NCBI RefSeq assembly: GCF_013087525.1
Contig: NZ_JABFCS010000001.1
Location: 1,550,001-1,614,000 of the forward strand
Direction: 5' to 3'
DNA length: 64,000 nt
From: Ramlibacter montanisoli
GTDB lineage: Bacteria > Pseudomonadota > Gammaproteobacteria > Burkholderiales > Burkholderiaceae_C
This document shows positions 47,339 through 61,199 of this stretch, piece by piece. The notes below the pieces were generated by a model, which searched no databases, was not told the origin of the DNA, and saw only the letters and a program-made list of their open reading frames with translations. A program made the translations under genes and the position numbers. Position 1 is the stretch's first letter, and each line of letters begins with the position of its first letter.

Positions 47339-47935
47339 TCAGGCCGCGGTTTCGCCGGCCCAGCGCGCCGACAGCGCGTGCGGCACGTCCAGCAGGTCCA
47401 GCGTGCGCGCCACCGCCTGGTCGACGATGTCCTGCACGGTCTGCGGCCGCAGGTAGAAGGCGGGCACGGGCGGCGCGACGATGGCGCCCATCTCGGTCAC
47501 GACGATCATGTTGCGCAGGTGGCCCAGGTGCAGCGGCGTCTCGCGCACCATCAGCACCAGCCGGCGGCGCTCCTTGAGCATCACGTCGGCGGCGCGGGTG
47601 ATCAGGTTGTCGCCCAGGCCGTGGGCGATCGCCGCCAGCGTGCGCATCGAGCACGGCGCGACCGCCATGCCGGCCGCGCGGAAGCTGCCGCTGGCGATGG
47701 TGGCGCCGACGTCGCCGACGTCGTGCACGTGGTCCGCAAGCGGCCGCAGGTCGCCGGGCGACATCTGCAGTTCCTGGCGCAGGTTGCGCCAGCCGGCGGG
47801 CGACACCACCAGGTGCGACTCGAAGCCGGGCGCGTCGCGCAAGGCCTGCAGCATGCGCACGCCATAGCAGGCGCCGCTGGCGCCCGAGATCGCGACGACG
47901 ATGCGCTTCGCCGCCTGGGGGTCGCTCAGGCCCAT
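47339..47935 (-). CDS. ubiX: Flavin prenyltransferase UbiX
   Basis: A 198-residue protein from ATG 47935 ([20 protein letters not shown]). [20 protein letters not shown] is the flavin site, and [20 protein letters not shown] and [20 protein letters not shown] carry the catalytic Ser/Glu/Arg residues of the UbiX/Pad1 family. It prenylates FMN to make the UbiD cofactor. It overlaps the end of ubiT by 10 bases and precedes ubiD. Confidence 0.95.
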   Translation of the reverse strand: MGLSDPQAAKRIVVAISGASGACYGVRMLQALRDAPGFESHLVVSPAGWRNLRQELQMSPGDLRPLADHVHDVGDVGATIASGSFRAAGMAVAPCSMRTLAAIAHGLGDNLITRAADVMLKERRRLVLMVRETPLHLGHLRNMIVVTEMGAIVAPPVPAFYLRPQTVQDIVDQAVARTLDLLDVPHALSARWAGETAA

Positions 47936-48420
47936 GGGCCGGCGCTCCGCCGCCCGGGATCGCGCGGCGTCCCGGGCTTGCGGCCGAAGCGGCTCAGGTG
48001 CTCCAGCACGGGCAGCTCCAGCGCGTCGAGCGTGTTCTTGACGACCAGGCCCAGCTCGGTGTCGCCTTCCATCATGAGACGGCGGCTGAAGAACAGCGTG
48101 TCGGGGTCTTCCTCCCGGCGCGCCATGCGCAGGAAGTCGGGGCCGCTGGCGCTGATGGTGAGGTCGGTCTGCGCCTGCCGGGACAGCGGCGCGAAGCGGC
48201 TGCCGGTCCAGGTGAAGTCGAAGGAGACGCGCGCGTCGCGCACGTGGATGCGGAACTTGCGGCCCGTCATCAGCTGCGCCACGTCGGCCGGCAGCTGCGG
48301 CGCCAGCCCGGCGTTCAGCGCCGTGGACAGCAGCAGCGAGCCGGGATAGGCCGGCAGCTTCTCCAGCAGCGAGGCCACGAAGGGCGGGCATTCGGGCAGC
48401 GTGCGCGCGATGATCTTCAT
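47926..48420 (-). CDS. ubiT: Ubiquinone anaerobic biosynthesis accessory factor UbiT (SCP2 domain)
   Basis: A 164-residue protein ([20 protein letters not shown]) with an SCP2 lipid-binding domain: [80 protein letters not shown] and [13 protein letters not shown]. In E. coli UbiT binds ubiquinone intermediates for the oxygen-independent pathway with UbiU and UbiV. Its ATG overlaps the ubiV stop (ATGA). The association with ubiV and ubiU makes the assignment firm. Confidence 0.92.
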   Translation of the reverse strand: MKIIARTLPECPPFVASLLEKLPAYPGSLLLSTALNAGLAPQLPADVAQLMTGRKFRIHVRDARVSFDFTWTGSRFAPLSRQAQTDLTISASGPDFLRMARREEDPDTLFFSRRLMMEGDTELGLVVKNTLDALELPVLEHLSRFGRKPGTPRDPGRRSAGPWA

Positions 48421-49316
48421 GCCGCCACCTCGCTGACGCGGTCGAGGCCGGGGCGCCCGTGCCAGTGGCCGTTGCAGTCCTCGTCGGGCAGCAGCGCGCG
48501 CAGCTTCTCCTGCGCGGCGCGGCCCGTCATGTCGCCGTTGCGCGCGGCATCGAACAGGGCGACGACTTCGGCCATGTTCTGCGACTGCGGGCTCAGGCGC
48601 AGCACGTCGACGCCGGCCGTGACCAGCTCGCACAGGTCCTGCAGCAGGCTGTACACCCGCGCCGATTGCGTCTGGATGCCATTGAGCACCAGGAAGGGTT
48701 CGTCCTCGCGCGTGCGCAGCACCAGGCCGTCCGGGTGGGCGATGCAGCTGAAGCCGCAGTCGTCCTTCGGCAGGTTGGCGTGGCGGGCGGTGAAGCAGCG
48801 CGCGGAGAACGCCAGCGGCAGCCGGCCCATGGCGAACACCTCGGTCTCCAGGCCCTCGGGCTTTTCCCGCTGCAGCACGGCGAGGTCGTCGCGCTTCATC
48901 TCGGTGGGCATCACCCAGCGCGTGGCGCCCAGCCCGGCCATCCAGCGCAGCGCGTCGCCGTTGTACAGGTTCAGGTGCGGGCCGGCCACGAAGGGCACCT
49001 TGCCCGCCAGGCAGTGCACCGAGCCCATCTCGTTGGCCTCGACGGTGAACTCGCCGTTGGCGGCGATCTTGTGCATGGTGGCGACGTCGGCGCCGGACTC
49101 CAGCAGCACCTGCGTGGACAGGACCACTTCCTTGCCGGCCTCGCGCAGCATGCCCGCGACCTCCAGCCAGTCGGGCAGGCGCATCTCGTGGCGGCGGGAA
49201 CAGACCGCTTCGCCCAGGTAGACGATGTCCACCGGCGTTTCCGCCATCCGGGCGTAGAAGGCCAGCACGGTGTCGCGCGGCCAGTAGTACAGCAAGGGGC
49301 CGAGGGAAAGCTTCAT
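48417..49316 (-). CDS. ubiV: O2-independent ubiquinone hydroxylase subunit UbiV (U32 peptidase family)
   Basis: A 299-residue U32 protein from ATG 49316 ([20 protein letters not shown]). The four cysteines expected to hold a [4Fe-4S] cluster are visible: one in [14 protein letters not shown] (about residue 39) and three in [20 protein letters not shown] plus the next SC. UbiU-UbiV use prephenate as oxygen donor to hydroxylate the ubiquinone ring without O2. It lies 4 bases after ubiU, giving the order ubiU-ubiV-ubiT-ubiX-ubiD. Confidence 0.94.
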   Translation of the reverse strand: MKLSLGPLLYYWPRDTVLAFYARMAETPVDIVYLGEAVCSRRHEMRLPDWLEVAGMLREAGKEVVLSTQVLLESGADVATMHKIAANGEFTVEANEMGSVHCLAGKVPFVAGPHLNLYNGDALRWMAGLGATRWVMPTEMKRDDLAVLQREKPEGLETEVFAMGRLPLAFSARCFTARHANLPKDDCGFSCIAHPDGLVLRTREDEPFLVLNGIQTQSARVYSLLQDLCELVTAGVDVLRLSPQSQNMAEVVALFDAARNGDMTGRAAQEKLRALLPDEDCNGHWHGRPGLDRVSEVAA

Positions 49317-49320
49317 GGTC

Positions 49321-50375
49321 CTACTTCCAGTTGCGGTGGTACGCGCCCAGGGTGTGCTGCTGGCCTTCGGCCAGCTGGTCGAGGCCCGCCATCCAGCCGG
49401 TGCGCACCGCGTAGCGGTGGCCGAGCTCCAGGCACTGGTCGATCGCTTCGCGCCAGATCTTCGTGACCTGGGCGACATAGGCGGGGCTGCGCTGGCGGCC
49501 CTCGATCTTCACGGCGCGCACGCCCATCTTCACCAGCTGCGGCAGCAGGTCGAGCGTGTTCAGGCTGGTGGGTTCCTCGATGGCGTAGAAGGCCTTGTCG
49601 TCGGCGACGTCGAAGCGGCCCTTGCACAGCGTGGGGTAGCCGGCGCTCTCGCCGGGTGCGTAGCGGTCGATCAGCACGCCACCCAGGCGCGCTTCCAGCC
49701 CCTTGGGCGTCTCCTGCCAGCGCACGGCCTTCGGCGGCGAGCAGACACCGTGGGTGTTGGGCGATTCGCCGGTGACGTAGGAGGACAGCGAGCAGCGGCC
49801 CTCCACCATCACGCACAGGCTGCCGAAGCCGAACACCTCGATCTCCACCGGGGTGCGCTGCACCAGCTGCTTGACCTGTTCGAGCGACAGCACGCGCGGC
49901 AGCACGGCGCGCTGGATGCCGAACTGCTGGTGGTAGAAGTTGATCGCCTCGTAGTTGGTGGCCGAGCCCTGCACCGACAGGTGCAGGCGCAGCTTCGGGT
50001 GTGCGTGCGCGAGGCGTACTGCAGCAGGCCCGGGTCGGCCACGATCACCGCGTCCACGCCCATCTCGGCGGCCTGGTCGATGCTCGATCGCCAGGGGCCG
50101 GGATTGCTGGCCTGGGGATAGGTGTTGATCGCCATCAGCACCTTGGTGCCGCGCTCGTGCGCGTAGCGGATGCCGTTCTCGATGGCGGCGCGGTCGAAGT
50201 TCAGGCCTGCGAAGTTGCGCGCGTTGGTCGCATCGCGCATGCCCATGTAGACGCAGTCGGCGCCGGCGTCGACGGCGGCCTTGAGGGCCGGCAGGCTGCC
50301 GGCGGGGCAGACGAGTTCGAAGGAGGCGGGGTCGGCGGCCGTTTCGGCCACGCCAAAAGGTGCAATTGCGGACAT
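49321..50375 (-). CDS. ubiU: O2-independent ubiquinone hydroxylase subunit UbiU (U32 peptidase family, frameshifted)
   Basis: ATG 50375 begins [20 protein letters not shown], then [20 protein letters not shown] and the U32 barrel ([38 protein letters not shown]). The rest lies in another frame: [54 protein letters not shown] and YPTLCKGRF provide four cluster cysteines, with [20 protein letters not shown] at the C-terminus. One missing base at 50010-50016 explains the break; repaired length 351, with the extra N-terminal 15 residues longer than E. coli UbiU. It forms the heterodimer with UbiV. Confidence 0.94.
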
Positions 50376-50484
50376 GGGGCCCAGGGGTCCACCGGGGAGA
50401 GGCGGACAAGGCGCGAACGATAAGCGTGCGCGCCCCCGGGGTTATGACCGTCGTCAAGCTTTCGCCTGCGCCGGCAGGCGGCCG

Positions 50485-53400
50485 TCAGGCGATGAAAGCC
50501 TCCGCGGGCTGCTCGGCCATCCCCACCGTGGTCATGGGCAGCAGGGTGATGTCGTGCATGCCGTCGCCGAAGTTGAGGTATTCCACGCCGGAAAGGGTGT
50601 CCGTTCCGTCACGCCCCAGGATGTGGTCGCTGACCAGGTAGGTCCCGCTCGCCGCGTCCCAGCCGAGGTCGTATTCCCAGGAGTAGCCCCGATAGTTCGC
50701 CACGTCGGTGCCGTTGCCGCCCGCCAGCAGGTCGTTGCTCTCCTTGCCCTCCAGCGTGTCGTGGCCGTCCAGGCCCTGGAGGGTGTCGGCGCCATAGGTC
50801 CCCGACAGGTACTCGCCGAACTCCGTGCCGACGATGTCCTGGCCGGGGACGCCATCTCGCCGGGGTCGCGCCAGTTGTCGGCGAAGGCCAGCACCTCCAC
50901 GTCGCGCAGCGTGTCCACGCCCTCGCCGCCCACGTTGTCGGTGACGGTGTACTGGCCGGAGGCGCCGTCGAAGCTCACCGTGTAGTTCCAGCTGTTGCCG
51001 TCGTACATGGCCCGGTCCCAACCGGTTCCGCCGTCGAGCACGTCATTGCCTGCATTGCCGTACAGGTAGTCGTCGCCGTCGCCGGCCTGGACCACGTCGT
51101 TGCCGCCCATGCCGCGGATCGTGTCGGTGCTTTCCATGGCGTAGAAGGTGTCGTCGCCGCCGGAGCCCACGAGGTAGTCGCCCGCCGTCGTGCCGTAGAA
51201 GGTCTGCCCCGGCCAGCCACCGCCCAGCACGCTCTCGATCGGGCGGAGCCCGTCGGAGAAGCTCACGTATTCCACGCCGGTGAGCGTGTCGGTGCCGCTG
51301 CCCGCCTGGTGGGCGAAGGTGTACTGGCCGCTGGCGGCGTCGTAGCTGATGTTGAATTCGTGGGAGTAGCCTGCGAAGGAGACCGTGTCCAAGCCTTCTC
51401 CACCGTCGATGAAGTCGTTGCCTCCATGGCCATCGATCCAGTCGTCTCCGGCTTCGCCGTACACCGCATCATCCGACTCGCGGGCGTAGACGCGGTCGTT
51501 GCCCGCGCCGCCGTGGATCACGTCGTAGCCGGTGCTGCCGTACAGGTCGTCGTCCCCATCGGTGCCGGACAGTTCCACGCCCTCGCCCGCACCCATCACC
51601 AGGTTGCTCCAGTCGCGGTAGCCGTCCTGGAACTGGACGTACTCGACGCGCTGCAGCGTGTCGACGCCGTCGCGGCTGCCGTAGGGGTAGTAGTAGTTGC
51701 TGTTGTTGTCGGCGATGGTGTACTGGTGCGCCACCGCGTCCCAGCTGATGCTGTATTCCCAGCTGTAGCCACTGAAGTAGGCCCAGTCGAAATCGTCGGC
51801 GCCGCCATCCAGGTGGTCGTTGCCCGCACCGCCGACGAGGGTGTCGGAGCCGCTGCCGCCCTCGAGCACGTCGCCGCCGGCCATGCCGTACAGGTTGTCC
51901 CAGCCAGCGCCGCCCTGCAGCGTGTCGTAGCCCTCGCTGCCGTACAGGTAGTCGTCGCCTTCGGTGCCTGCCACCGTGATGCCGTCGCCGGCGCCGTAGA
52001 CCAGGTTGCTCCAGTTGCGCGTGCCGTCCTGGAACTGGAAGAGCTCCACGCCGCTCACCGTGTCGATCCCATCGCGGCTCGCGTACTGCGGGTACGGGTA
52101 GAAGGTGTACGTGGACGTGTTGTCCGCGATCGTGTACTGGCGTGTTGCTGCGTCCCAGCTGATGCTGTATTCCCAGCTGTAGCCACTGAAGACCGCCCAG
52201 TCCACGCCCTCGCCGCCCACCAGCACGTCGTTGCCTTCGCCGCCTTGCAGCCAGTCCCCGCCGCCGCCGCCCACGAGCTGGTCGGCGCCGAAGCCACCAT
52301 CCAGCATGTCTTCGCCGGCGCCGCCGTCCAGGGAGTCGGACGAGAAGGAGCCGTACAGCGTGTCGTTGCCCTCGCCGCCTTGCAGCGTGTCGTAACCGAC
52401 GCTGCCTTCCAGGAAGTCGGAGGCATCCGTGCCTATCAGGGACACGCCGTCGCCGGCGCCGTAGACCAGGTCGCTCCAGTTGCGCGTGCCATCCTGGAAC
52501 TGGAAGATCTCCACGCCACTGGTCGTGTCCGTGCCGTCGCGGCTCACGAACTGCGGGTACGGATAGAAGATGTAGGTGGAGGTGTTGTCCGCGATCGTGT
52601 ACTGCCGCGTGGCCGCATCCCACGTGACGCTGTACTCCCAGAAGGAGCCGCTGAACACCGCGATGTCCACGCCCTCGCCGCCCACGAGCACGTCGTTGCC
52701 TTCATCACCGCGCAGCCAGTCGCCGCCGCTGCCGCCCAAGAGCTGGTCGGCGCCGAAGCCGCCATCCAGCATGTCTTCGCCGGCGCCGCCGTCCAGGGAG
52801 TCGGACGAGAAGGAGCTGTACAGCGTGTCGTTGCCCTCGCCGCCTTGCAGCGTGTCGTAACCGACGCTGCCTTCCAGGAAGTCGGAGGCATCCGTGCCTA
52901 TCAGGGACACGCCGTCGCCGGCGCCGTAGACCAGGTCGCTCCAGTTGCGCGTGCCATCCTGGAACTGGAAGATCTCCACGCCGCTGGTGATATCGTGCCG
53001 TCGCGGCTCACGAACTGCGGGTACGGATAGAAGATGTAGGTGGAGGTGTTGTCCGCGATCGTGTACTGCCGCGTGGCTGCATCCCACGTGACGCTGTACT
53101 CCCAGAAGGAGCCGCTGAACACCGCGATGTCCACGCCCTCGCCGCCCACCAGCACGTCGTTGCCTTCATCACCGCGCAGCCAGTCCCCGCCGCCGCCGCC
53201 CACGAGCTGGTCGGCGCCGAAGCCGCCATCCAGCATGTCTTCGCCGGCGCCGCCATCGAGCACGTCGTTGGCGGTGTAGGCGTACAAGGTGTCGTTGCCG
53301 TCTCTCCCCTTGCAGCGTGTCGTAACCGACGCTGCCTTCCAGGAAGTCGGAGGCATCCGTGCCTATCAGGGACACGCCGTCGCCGGCGCCGTAGACCAGG

Positions 53401-55222
53401 TCGCTCCAGTTGCGCGTGCCATCCTGGAACTGGAAGATCTCCACGCCACTGGTCGTGTCCGTGCCGTCGCGGCTCAAGAACTGCGGGTACGGATAGAGGA
53501 TGTAGGTGGAGGTGTTGTCCGCGATCGTGTACTGCCGCGTGGCCGCATCCCACGTGACGCTGTACTCCCAGAAGGAGCCGCTGAACACTGCGATGTCCAC
53601 GCCCTCGCCGCCCACCAGCACGTCGTTGCCTTCGCCGCCTCGCAGCACGTCGCTGCCCGCGCTGCCCTGAAGTTGGTCGTTGCCGGCACCGGCATCGACG
53701 AAGTCGTCGCCGGCACCGCCATCGAGCGCGTCGTTGGCGGAGTAACCGTACAGCATGTCGTTGCCCTCGCCGCCCTGCAGCGTGTCGTAGCCCATGCTGC
53801 CTTCGAGCGTGTCGGCAGCCTCGGTGCCCATCAGCGTGACGCCGTCACCCGCGCCTTCCACCAGGTTGCTCCAGTCCCGGTAGCCATCCTGGAACTGGAA
53901 GATCTCCACGCCGCCGACCGTGTCGCTGCCGTCACGGTTGCCGTAATGCGGCGAAGGGAAAGGTTCGTAGACATACATGTTGTCCGCGACCGTGTACTGG
54001 CGCGTCGCCGCGTCCCAGGTGATGCTGTATTCCCAGCTGGAGCCGCTGAAGCGCACCGTGTCCACGCCGTCGCCGCCCGCGATCGCGTCGTTGCCGGCGC
54101 CGCCTTCCAGCATGTCGTTGCCGATGCCGCCATCGAGCACGTCGCTCGCTGCGTAGCCGTTCAGGAGGTCGTCGCCCTGGCCGCCCTGCAGCGTGTCGTA
54201 GCCCATGCTGCCTTCGAGGACGTCCGCACCATCGGCGCCCACCAGGGTGACGCCGTCGCCTACGCCGTCCACCAGGTTGCTCCAGTCGCGGTAGCCGTCC
54301 TGGAACTGGAAGATCTCCACGCCGCCGACCACGTCGGTGCCATCACGGCCGGAATGGGTGTCGGCCACCGTGTACTGCCGCGCGGCGGCGTCCCAGGTGA
54401 TCCCGTACTCCCAGCTGGAGCCGCTGAAGCGCACCGCGTCCCCGCCCGCCCCGCCGGTGATCGCATCGTCGCCGCCGGCGCCTTCGAGCACGTCGTTGCC
54501 CGCGCCGCCGTCGATCACGTCGTAGCCGACGTTGCCCGCCAGGACGTCGTCGCCGTCCGTGCCGGTGAGGACTTCGCCGTCGCCCTGCGCCAGCCCGAGA
54601 TCCGAGATGGCGCGCAGGCCGTCGGCAAAACCGAAGTATTCGACGCCGCTGACCGTGTCGGTGCCGTCGCGCCCCAGGACCTGGTCGGCGATCGTGTACT
54701 TGCGCGCGTTGGCGTCCCAGGTGATGCGGTAATCGAGGAAGTTGCCGCTGAAGCGCGCGCTGTCCGTGCCGCTCCCTCCGGCCAGGACGTCCGCCGACCC
54801 GCGACCCTCCAGCAGGTCGTTGCCGGCGCCGCCGTCCAGGCTGTCGTAGCCGATGCCGCCCGTGAGCACGTCGTCGCCGGCGGTGCCGATCAGGACGAGG
54901 CCGTCGCCCATGCCTTCGACCAGGTTCGCGATCGACCAGGTGCCGTCGGTGAAGCGGAAGTACTCCACGCCCGAAACCAGGTCCGAGCCGTCGCGGCCGC
55001 TGCGATCGACGATGCGGTACTGGCGCGCGGCGCTGTCCCAGGTGATCGTGTAGTCGAGGAAGGAGCCGCGGTAGCGCGCCGAGTCGGTGCCGGCACCACC
55101 GTCGATGACATCGCTGCCGCCGCCTCCGTACAGGCTGTCGTCGCCACCATTGCCGCGAAGGCTGTCCGCGCCCCCGTTCCGTTGATCGCGTCGTTCCCCG
55201 CCGTGCCCTGGTAGCTGGCCAT
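50485..55222 (-). CDS. Giant RTX-like calcium-binding repeat protein (12 repeats; four frameshifts in this sequence)
   Basis: ATG 55222 (MASYQGTAGNDAINGTG), preceded by AGGAGG. The repaired protein has about 1579 residues. Twelve modules of roughly 105-155 residues each combine RTX nonapeptide blocks (GGEGNDTLYGS, LDGGAGEDMLDGGFGADQL) with a non-RTX segment such as SFWEYSVTWDAATRQYTIAD and a closing VEIFQFQDGTRNWSDLVYGA. RTX repeats fold into calcium-bound beta rolls in proteins exported by type I secretion. There is no N-terminal signal peptide, and the C-terminus (HDITLLPMTTVGMAEQPAEA) could serve as a type I signal. No ABC exporter is in the window. The frame breaks at 55171-55175, 53306-53309, 52988-52995 and 50845-50848. 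Confidence 0.82.
52441..53835. repeat. Near-identical 465-bp tandem repeats within the RTX-like gene
   Basis: The sequence starting GACACGCCGTCGCCGGCGCC occurs at 52441, 52906 and 53371, exactly 465 bp (155 codons) apart. The units are nearly identical over most of their length, while the outer repeats of the gene are much more diverged. This fits recent tandem duplication or gene conversion in the middle of the gene. The unit at 53371 grades into more diverged sequence after about 53640. Confidence 0.85.
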
Positions 55223-55304
55223 CGTCTCTTCCTCCTGATTTCTTGTCGCCGAAGTCTCGCCGCGAAGCGAATCCCGACGCAATCAACCATTCGGAAGGTG
55301 TCGC

Positions 55305-55335
55305 AAAAAAGCCCCGGTGCCTGGGGCACCGGGGC
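55305..55335 (-). terminator. Strong intrinsic terminator of the monomeric isocitrate dehydrogenase gene
   Basis: An 11-bp perfect stem, GCCCCGGTGCC (55311-55321) and GGCACCGGGGC (55325-55335), with a 3-base loop and six Ts on the minus strand (55310-55305). It lies between the dehydrogenase stop and the RTX-like gene start and insulates the two. Confidence 0.92.
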
Positions 55336-55391
55336 TCGTCACGAGCGCGCGCTTAAGCCTGCTGCTTACGCGCCTGCGCGCAAGAGGTGTT

Positions 55392-59090
<3,699 letters not shown>

Positions 59091-59308
59091 GGGGGAAAGT
59101 CTCCGGGAGGGAAAGGGGTCGCTGTGCCCGCCAGGAGCCGGGGGCACCGGGGCAGCCGGCGAATTCTAGCCCCCAATCTGTCGCGCTCCTTTCGCCCACG
59201 CCTGCCGGCACGGGGCCTTGTCAACCGGCTCAACCGTTGCCGCGTTGCCGGAGGGTCTGACAGATTCGTTGGGCACTTTTGAAAACGATCGACCCGAAGG
59301 AAATATCC

Positions 59309-59608
59309 ATGAACAAGCTCCTCGCCACCCTGATCGCCGGCCTCTTCTCCGCCGCCGTGTTCGCGCAAGCCACCCCCGCCACGCCCGCCATCCCGGCGAC
59401 CCCCGCCGCCAAGGCCGAAGTGAAGGCCGCCGCCCCGGCCGCCAAGGCCGAAGTGAAGGCCGAAGCGAAGAAGGAAGTCAAGGCCGAAGCCAAGGCTGAA
59501 GCCAAGAAGGAAGACAAGGCCGCCGCCAAGACCGAGAAGAAGGCCAAGGTTGCCAAGAAGGCCGCCCCCAAGAAGGAAGAAGCCAAGAAGGAAGAGAAGA
59601 AGTCGTAA
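59309..59608 (+). CDS. Exported Lys/Ala-rich low-complexity protein
   Basis: ATG 59309, after GAAGGAAATATCC. Signal peptide MNKLLATLIAGLFSAAVFAQ, then TPATPAIPATPAAK and a Lys/Ala/Glu repeat (AKAEVKAEAKKEVKAEAKAE and on) to the end, 99 residues. About one third of the mature residues are lysine or glutamate, giving a highly charged helix-like or disordered polymer. No domain is recognisable. A paralogue follows at 59795. Role unknown; charged periplasmic proteins of this type could buffer stress or bind polyanions. Confidence 0.7.
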   Translation: MNKLLATLIAGLFSAAVFAQATPATPAIPATPAAKAEVKAAAPAAKAEVKAEAKKEVKAEAKAEAKKEDKAAAKTEKKAKVAKKAAPKKEEAKKEEKKS

Positions 59609-59634
59609 TCGACTGCTTCGGCATCCCGCGAAAG

Positions 59635-59655
59635 GCCGCCTCCGGGCGGCTTTTT
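59635..59655 (+). terminator. Intrinsic terminator after the first Lys/Ala-rich gene
   Basis: GCCGCC (59635-59640), TCCG, GGCGGC (59645-59650), TTTTT (59651-59655), 27 bases past the stop. Confidence 0.9.
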
Positions 59656-59794
59656 CATTGGTACTCGGTGATTACCCTGCCCCCGCCCGGACCGGCGAGT
59701 GTCAACCGCGGTCCTCTACGTCCCGTTACGGATGGGCCGCCCGGTGGACCGGGAGGTGAGAACCACCCAAAGCAACCTTGAAAGGACTTTCCCA

Positions 59795-60025
59795 ATGAGC
59801 AAGCTGCTGGCCGCCCTGGTCGCCTCCCTGTTCGCCGTTTCCACCGCCTTCGCCGCGTCGCACGCGGGCGCCCCGATGGCCGGCGCTTCCGGTGCCAAGG
59901 CCGAAGCCAAGAAGGAAGCCAAGGCGGATGCCAAGGCTGACAAGAAGGACGCCAAGGCCGGCGACAAGAAGGTCGCCAAGAAGACCACCACCAAGAAGGC
60001 CGCCGCCAAGAAGGACAAGAACTAA
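59795..60025 (+). CDS. Second exported Lys/Ala-rich low-complexity protein
   Basis: ATG 59795 after AAAGGAC; a GTG at 59699 in the same frame is not convincing. Signal peptide MSKLLAALVASLFAVSTAFA then a 55-residue mature region, GAKAEAKKEAKADAKADKKD to KKTTTKKAAAKKDKN, with almost only Ala, Lys, Asp and Thr. Its leader closely resembles that of the upstream gene, suggesting duplication and divergence. It has its own terminator, so the two are separate transcription units. Confidence 0.7.
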   Translation: MSKLLAALVASLFAVSTAFAASHAGAPMAGASGAKAEAKKEAKADAKADKKDAKAGDKKVAKKTTTKKAAAKKDKN

Positions 60026-60045
60026 AGGTTCTTGCTTCCCTGCCG

Positions 60046-60072
60046 AAATGCCCGCCGCGCGCGGGCATTTTT
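60046..60072 (+). terminator. Intrinsic terminator after the second Lys/Ala-rich gene
   Basis: ATGCCCGC (60048-60055), loop CGCGC, GCGGGCAT (60061-60068) running into TTTTT. It lies 21 bases downstream of the stop. Confidence 0.88.
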
Positions 60073-60095
60073 CTTGGGTACCCGACAATGCGACC

Positions 60096-60536
60096 ATGAA
60101 GAAGATCTCCGTCCTTGCCGCCGCCCTGCTCGCCTTCGCGTCCTTCGCGCAGGAACCGCAGATGAACCTGCCGCGCGTGAAGTTGCGCGCGGGCATGCAC
60201 GTCATCGACGCCCAGGTGGCCGCCAGCCCCGAGCAGCGCATGACCGGCCTGATGCACCGCAAGGAGATGCCGCAGCACGAAGGCATGCTGTTCGTCTTCG
60301 AATACGCGGCCCAGCAGTGCTTCTGGATGAAGGACACGCTGCTGCCCCTGTCGATCGCCTTCGTGGCCGAGGACGGCACCATCGTGAACGTCGACGAGAT
60401 GAAGCCGCAGACGCTGGACTCGCACTGCTCGCACAAGCCCGTGCGCTACGTGCTGGAGATGAACAAGGGGTGGTTCGCGAAGAAGGGCGTGAAGGCCGGG
60501 CAGAAGCTGACCGGCGCGCCGTTCCAGGCGAAATGA
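60096..60536 (+). CDS. Exported DUF192 protein
   Basis: ATG 60096, signal peptide MKKISVLAAALLAFASFAQE. The 146-residue product contains a full DUF192 domain: VIDAQVAASPEQRMTGLMHR, KEMPQHEGMLFVFEYAAQQC, FWMKDTLLPLSIAFVAEDGT and VRYVLEMNKGWFAKKGVKAG. DUF192 proteins are small periplasmic or extracellular barrels, some in halophiles of known structure, with no settled function. It is convergent with sodB and shares the bidirectional terminator at its stop. Confidence 0.85.
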   Translation: MKKISVLAAALLAFASFAQEPQMNLPRVKLRAGMHVIDAQVAASPEQRMTGLMHRKEMPQHEGMLFVFEYAAQQCFWMKDTLLPLSIAFVAEDGTIVNVDEMKPQTLDSHCSHKPVRYVLEMNKGWFAKKGVKAGQKLTGAPFQAK

Positions 60537-60559
60537 AAAAGGACCGCGATGCGGCCCTT
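60536..60559. terminator. Bidirectional terminator between the DUF192 gene and sodB
   Basis: AAAAAGGACCGC, GAT, GCGGCCCTTTT: a 7-bp stem with one mismatch, with T-runs in both directions. It overlaps the DUF192 stop and lies about 20 bases past the sodB stop. Confidence 0.75.
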
Positions 60560-60579
60560 TTCGTTTCAATGCCCTGGGG

Positions 60580-61160
60580 TCAGGCGAAGTTCTTCGCCGC
60601 AAAGTCCCAGTTCACCAGCTTGTCGAGGAAGGTCTCGACGAACTTCGGGCGCAGGTTGCGGTAGTCGATGTAGTACGCGTGTTCCCACACGTCCACCGTC
60701 AGCAGCGCCTTGTCGGCGGTGGTCAGGGGCGTGCCGGCCGCGCCGGTGTTGACGATGTCCACGCTGCCGTCGGCCTTCTTCACCAGCCAGGTCCAGCCGG
60801 AGCCGAAGTTGCCCACGGCGGACTTCACGAAGGCCTCGCGGAAGGCCGCGTAGCTGCCCCACTTGCCGTTGATCGCCTGCGCCAGCGCGCCGGTGGGCTC
60901 GCCGCCGCCCTGCGGCTTCATGCAGTTCCAGAAGAAGGTGTGGTTCCAGATCTGGGCGGAGTTGTTGTAGATCGCGCCCGAGGACTTCTTGATGATGTCC
61001 TCCAGCGGCATGTTCTCGAACTCGGTGCCCTTCTGCAGGTTGTTCAGGTTCACCACGTACGCGTTGTGGTGCTTGCCATGGTGGTATTCGAGCGTCTCGC
61101 GCGAGTAGTGCGGAGCCAGCGCGTCGATCGGGTACGGCAGGGGGGCAGGACGTGTTCCAT
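60580..61160 (-). CDS. sodB: Iron superoxide dismutase SodB (frameshifted near its start)
   Basis: A 193-residue Fe-type SOD. ATG 61160 ([20 protein letters not shown]) is followed after a break by [20 protein letters not shown]; other landmarks are [40 protein letters not shown] and [20 protein letters not shown] with the metal-binding Asp and His. The break is at the G6 run 61140-61145, repaired by one added base. RBS GAGGAAGAAG precedes the start. It detoxifies superoxide in the cytoplasm. Confidence 0.95.
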
Positions 61161-61199
61161 CTTCTTCCTCGGTGGGTTTGTGGTTCGAACGGGCCGATT

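Noticed and set aside
52441-53835. Regular repeats resembling a CRISPR array
   Set aside because: The unit is 465 bp, in frame, and encodes RTX and other protein segments; there are no short repeats with unique spacers and no cas genes.
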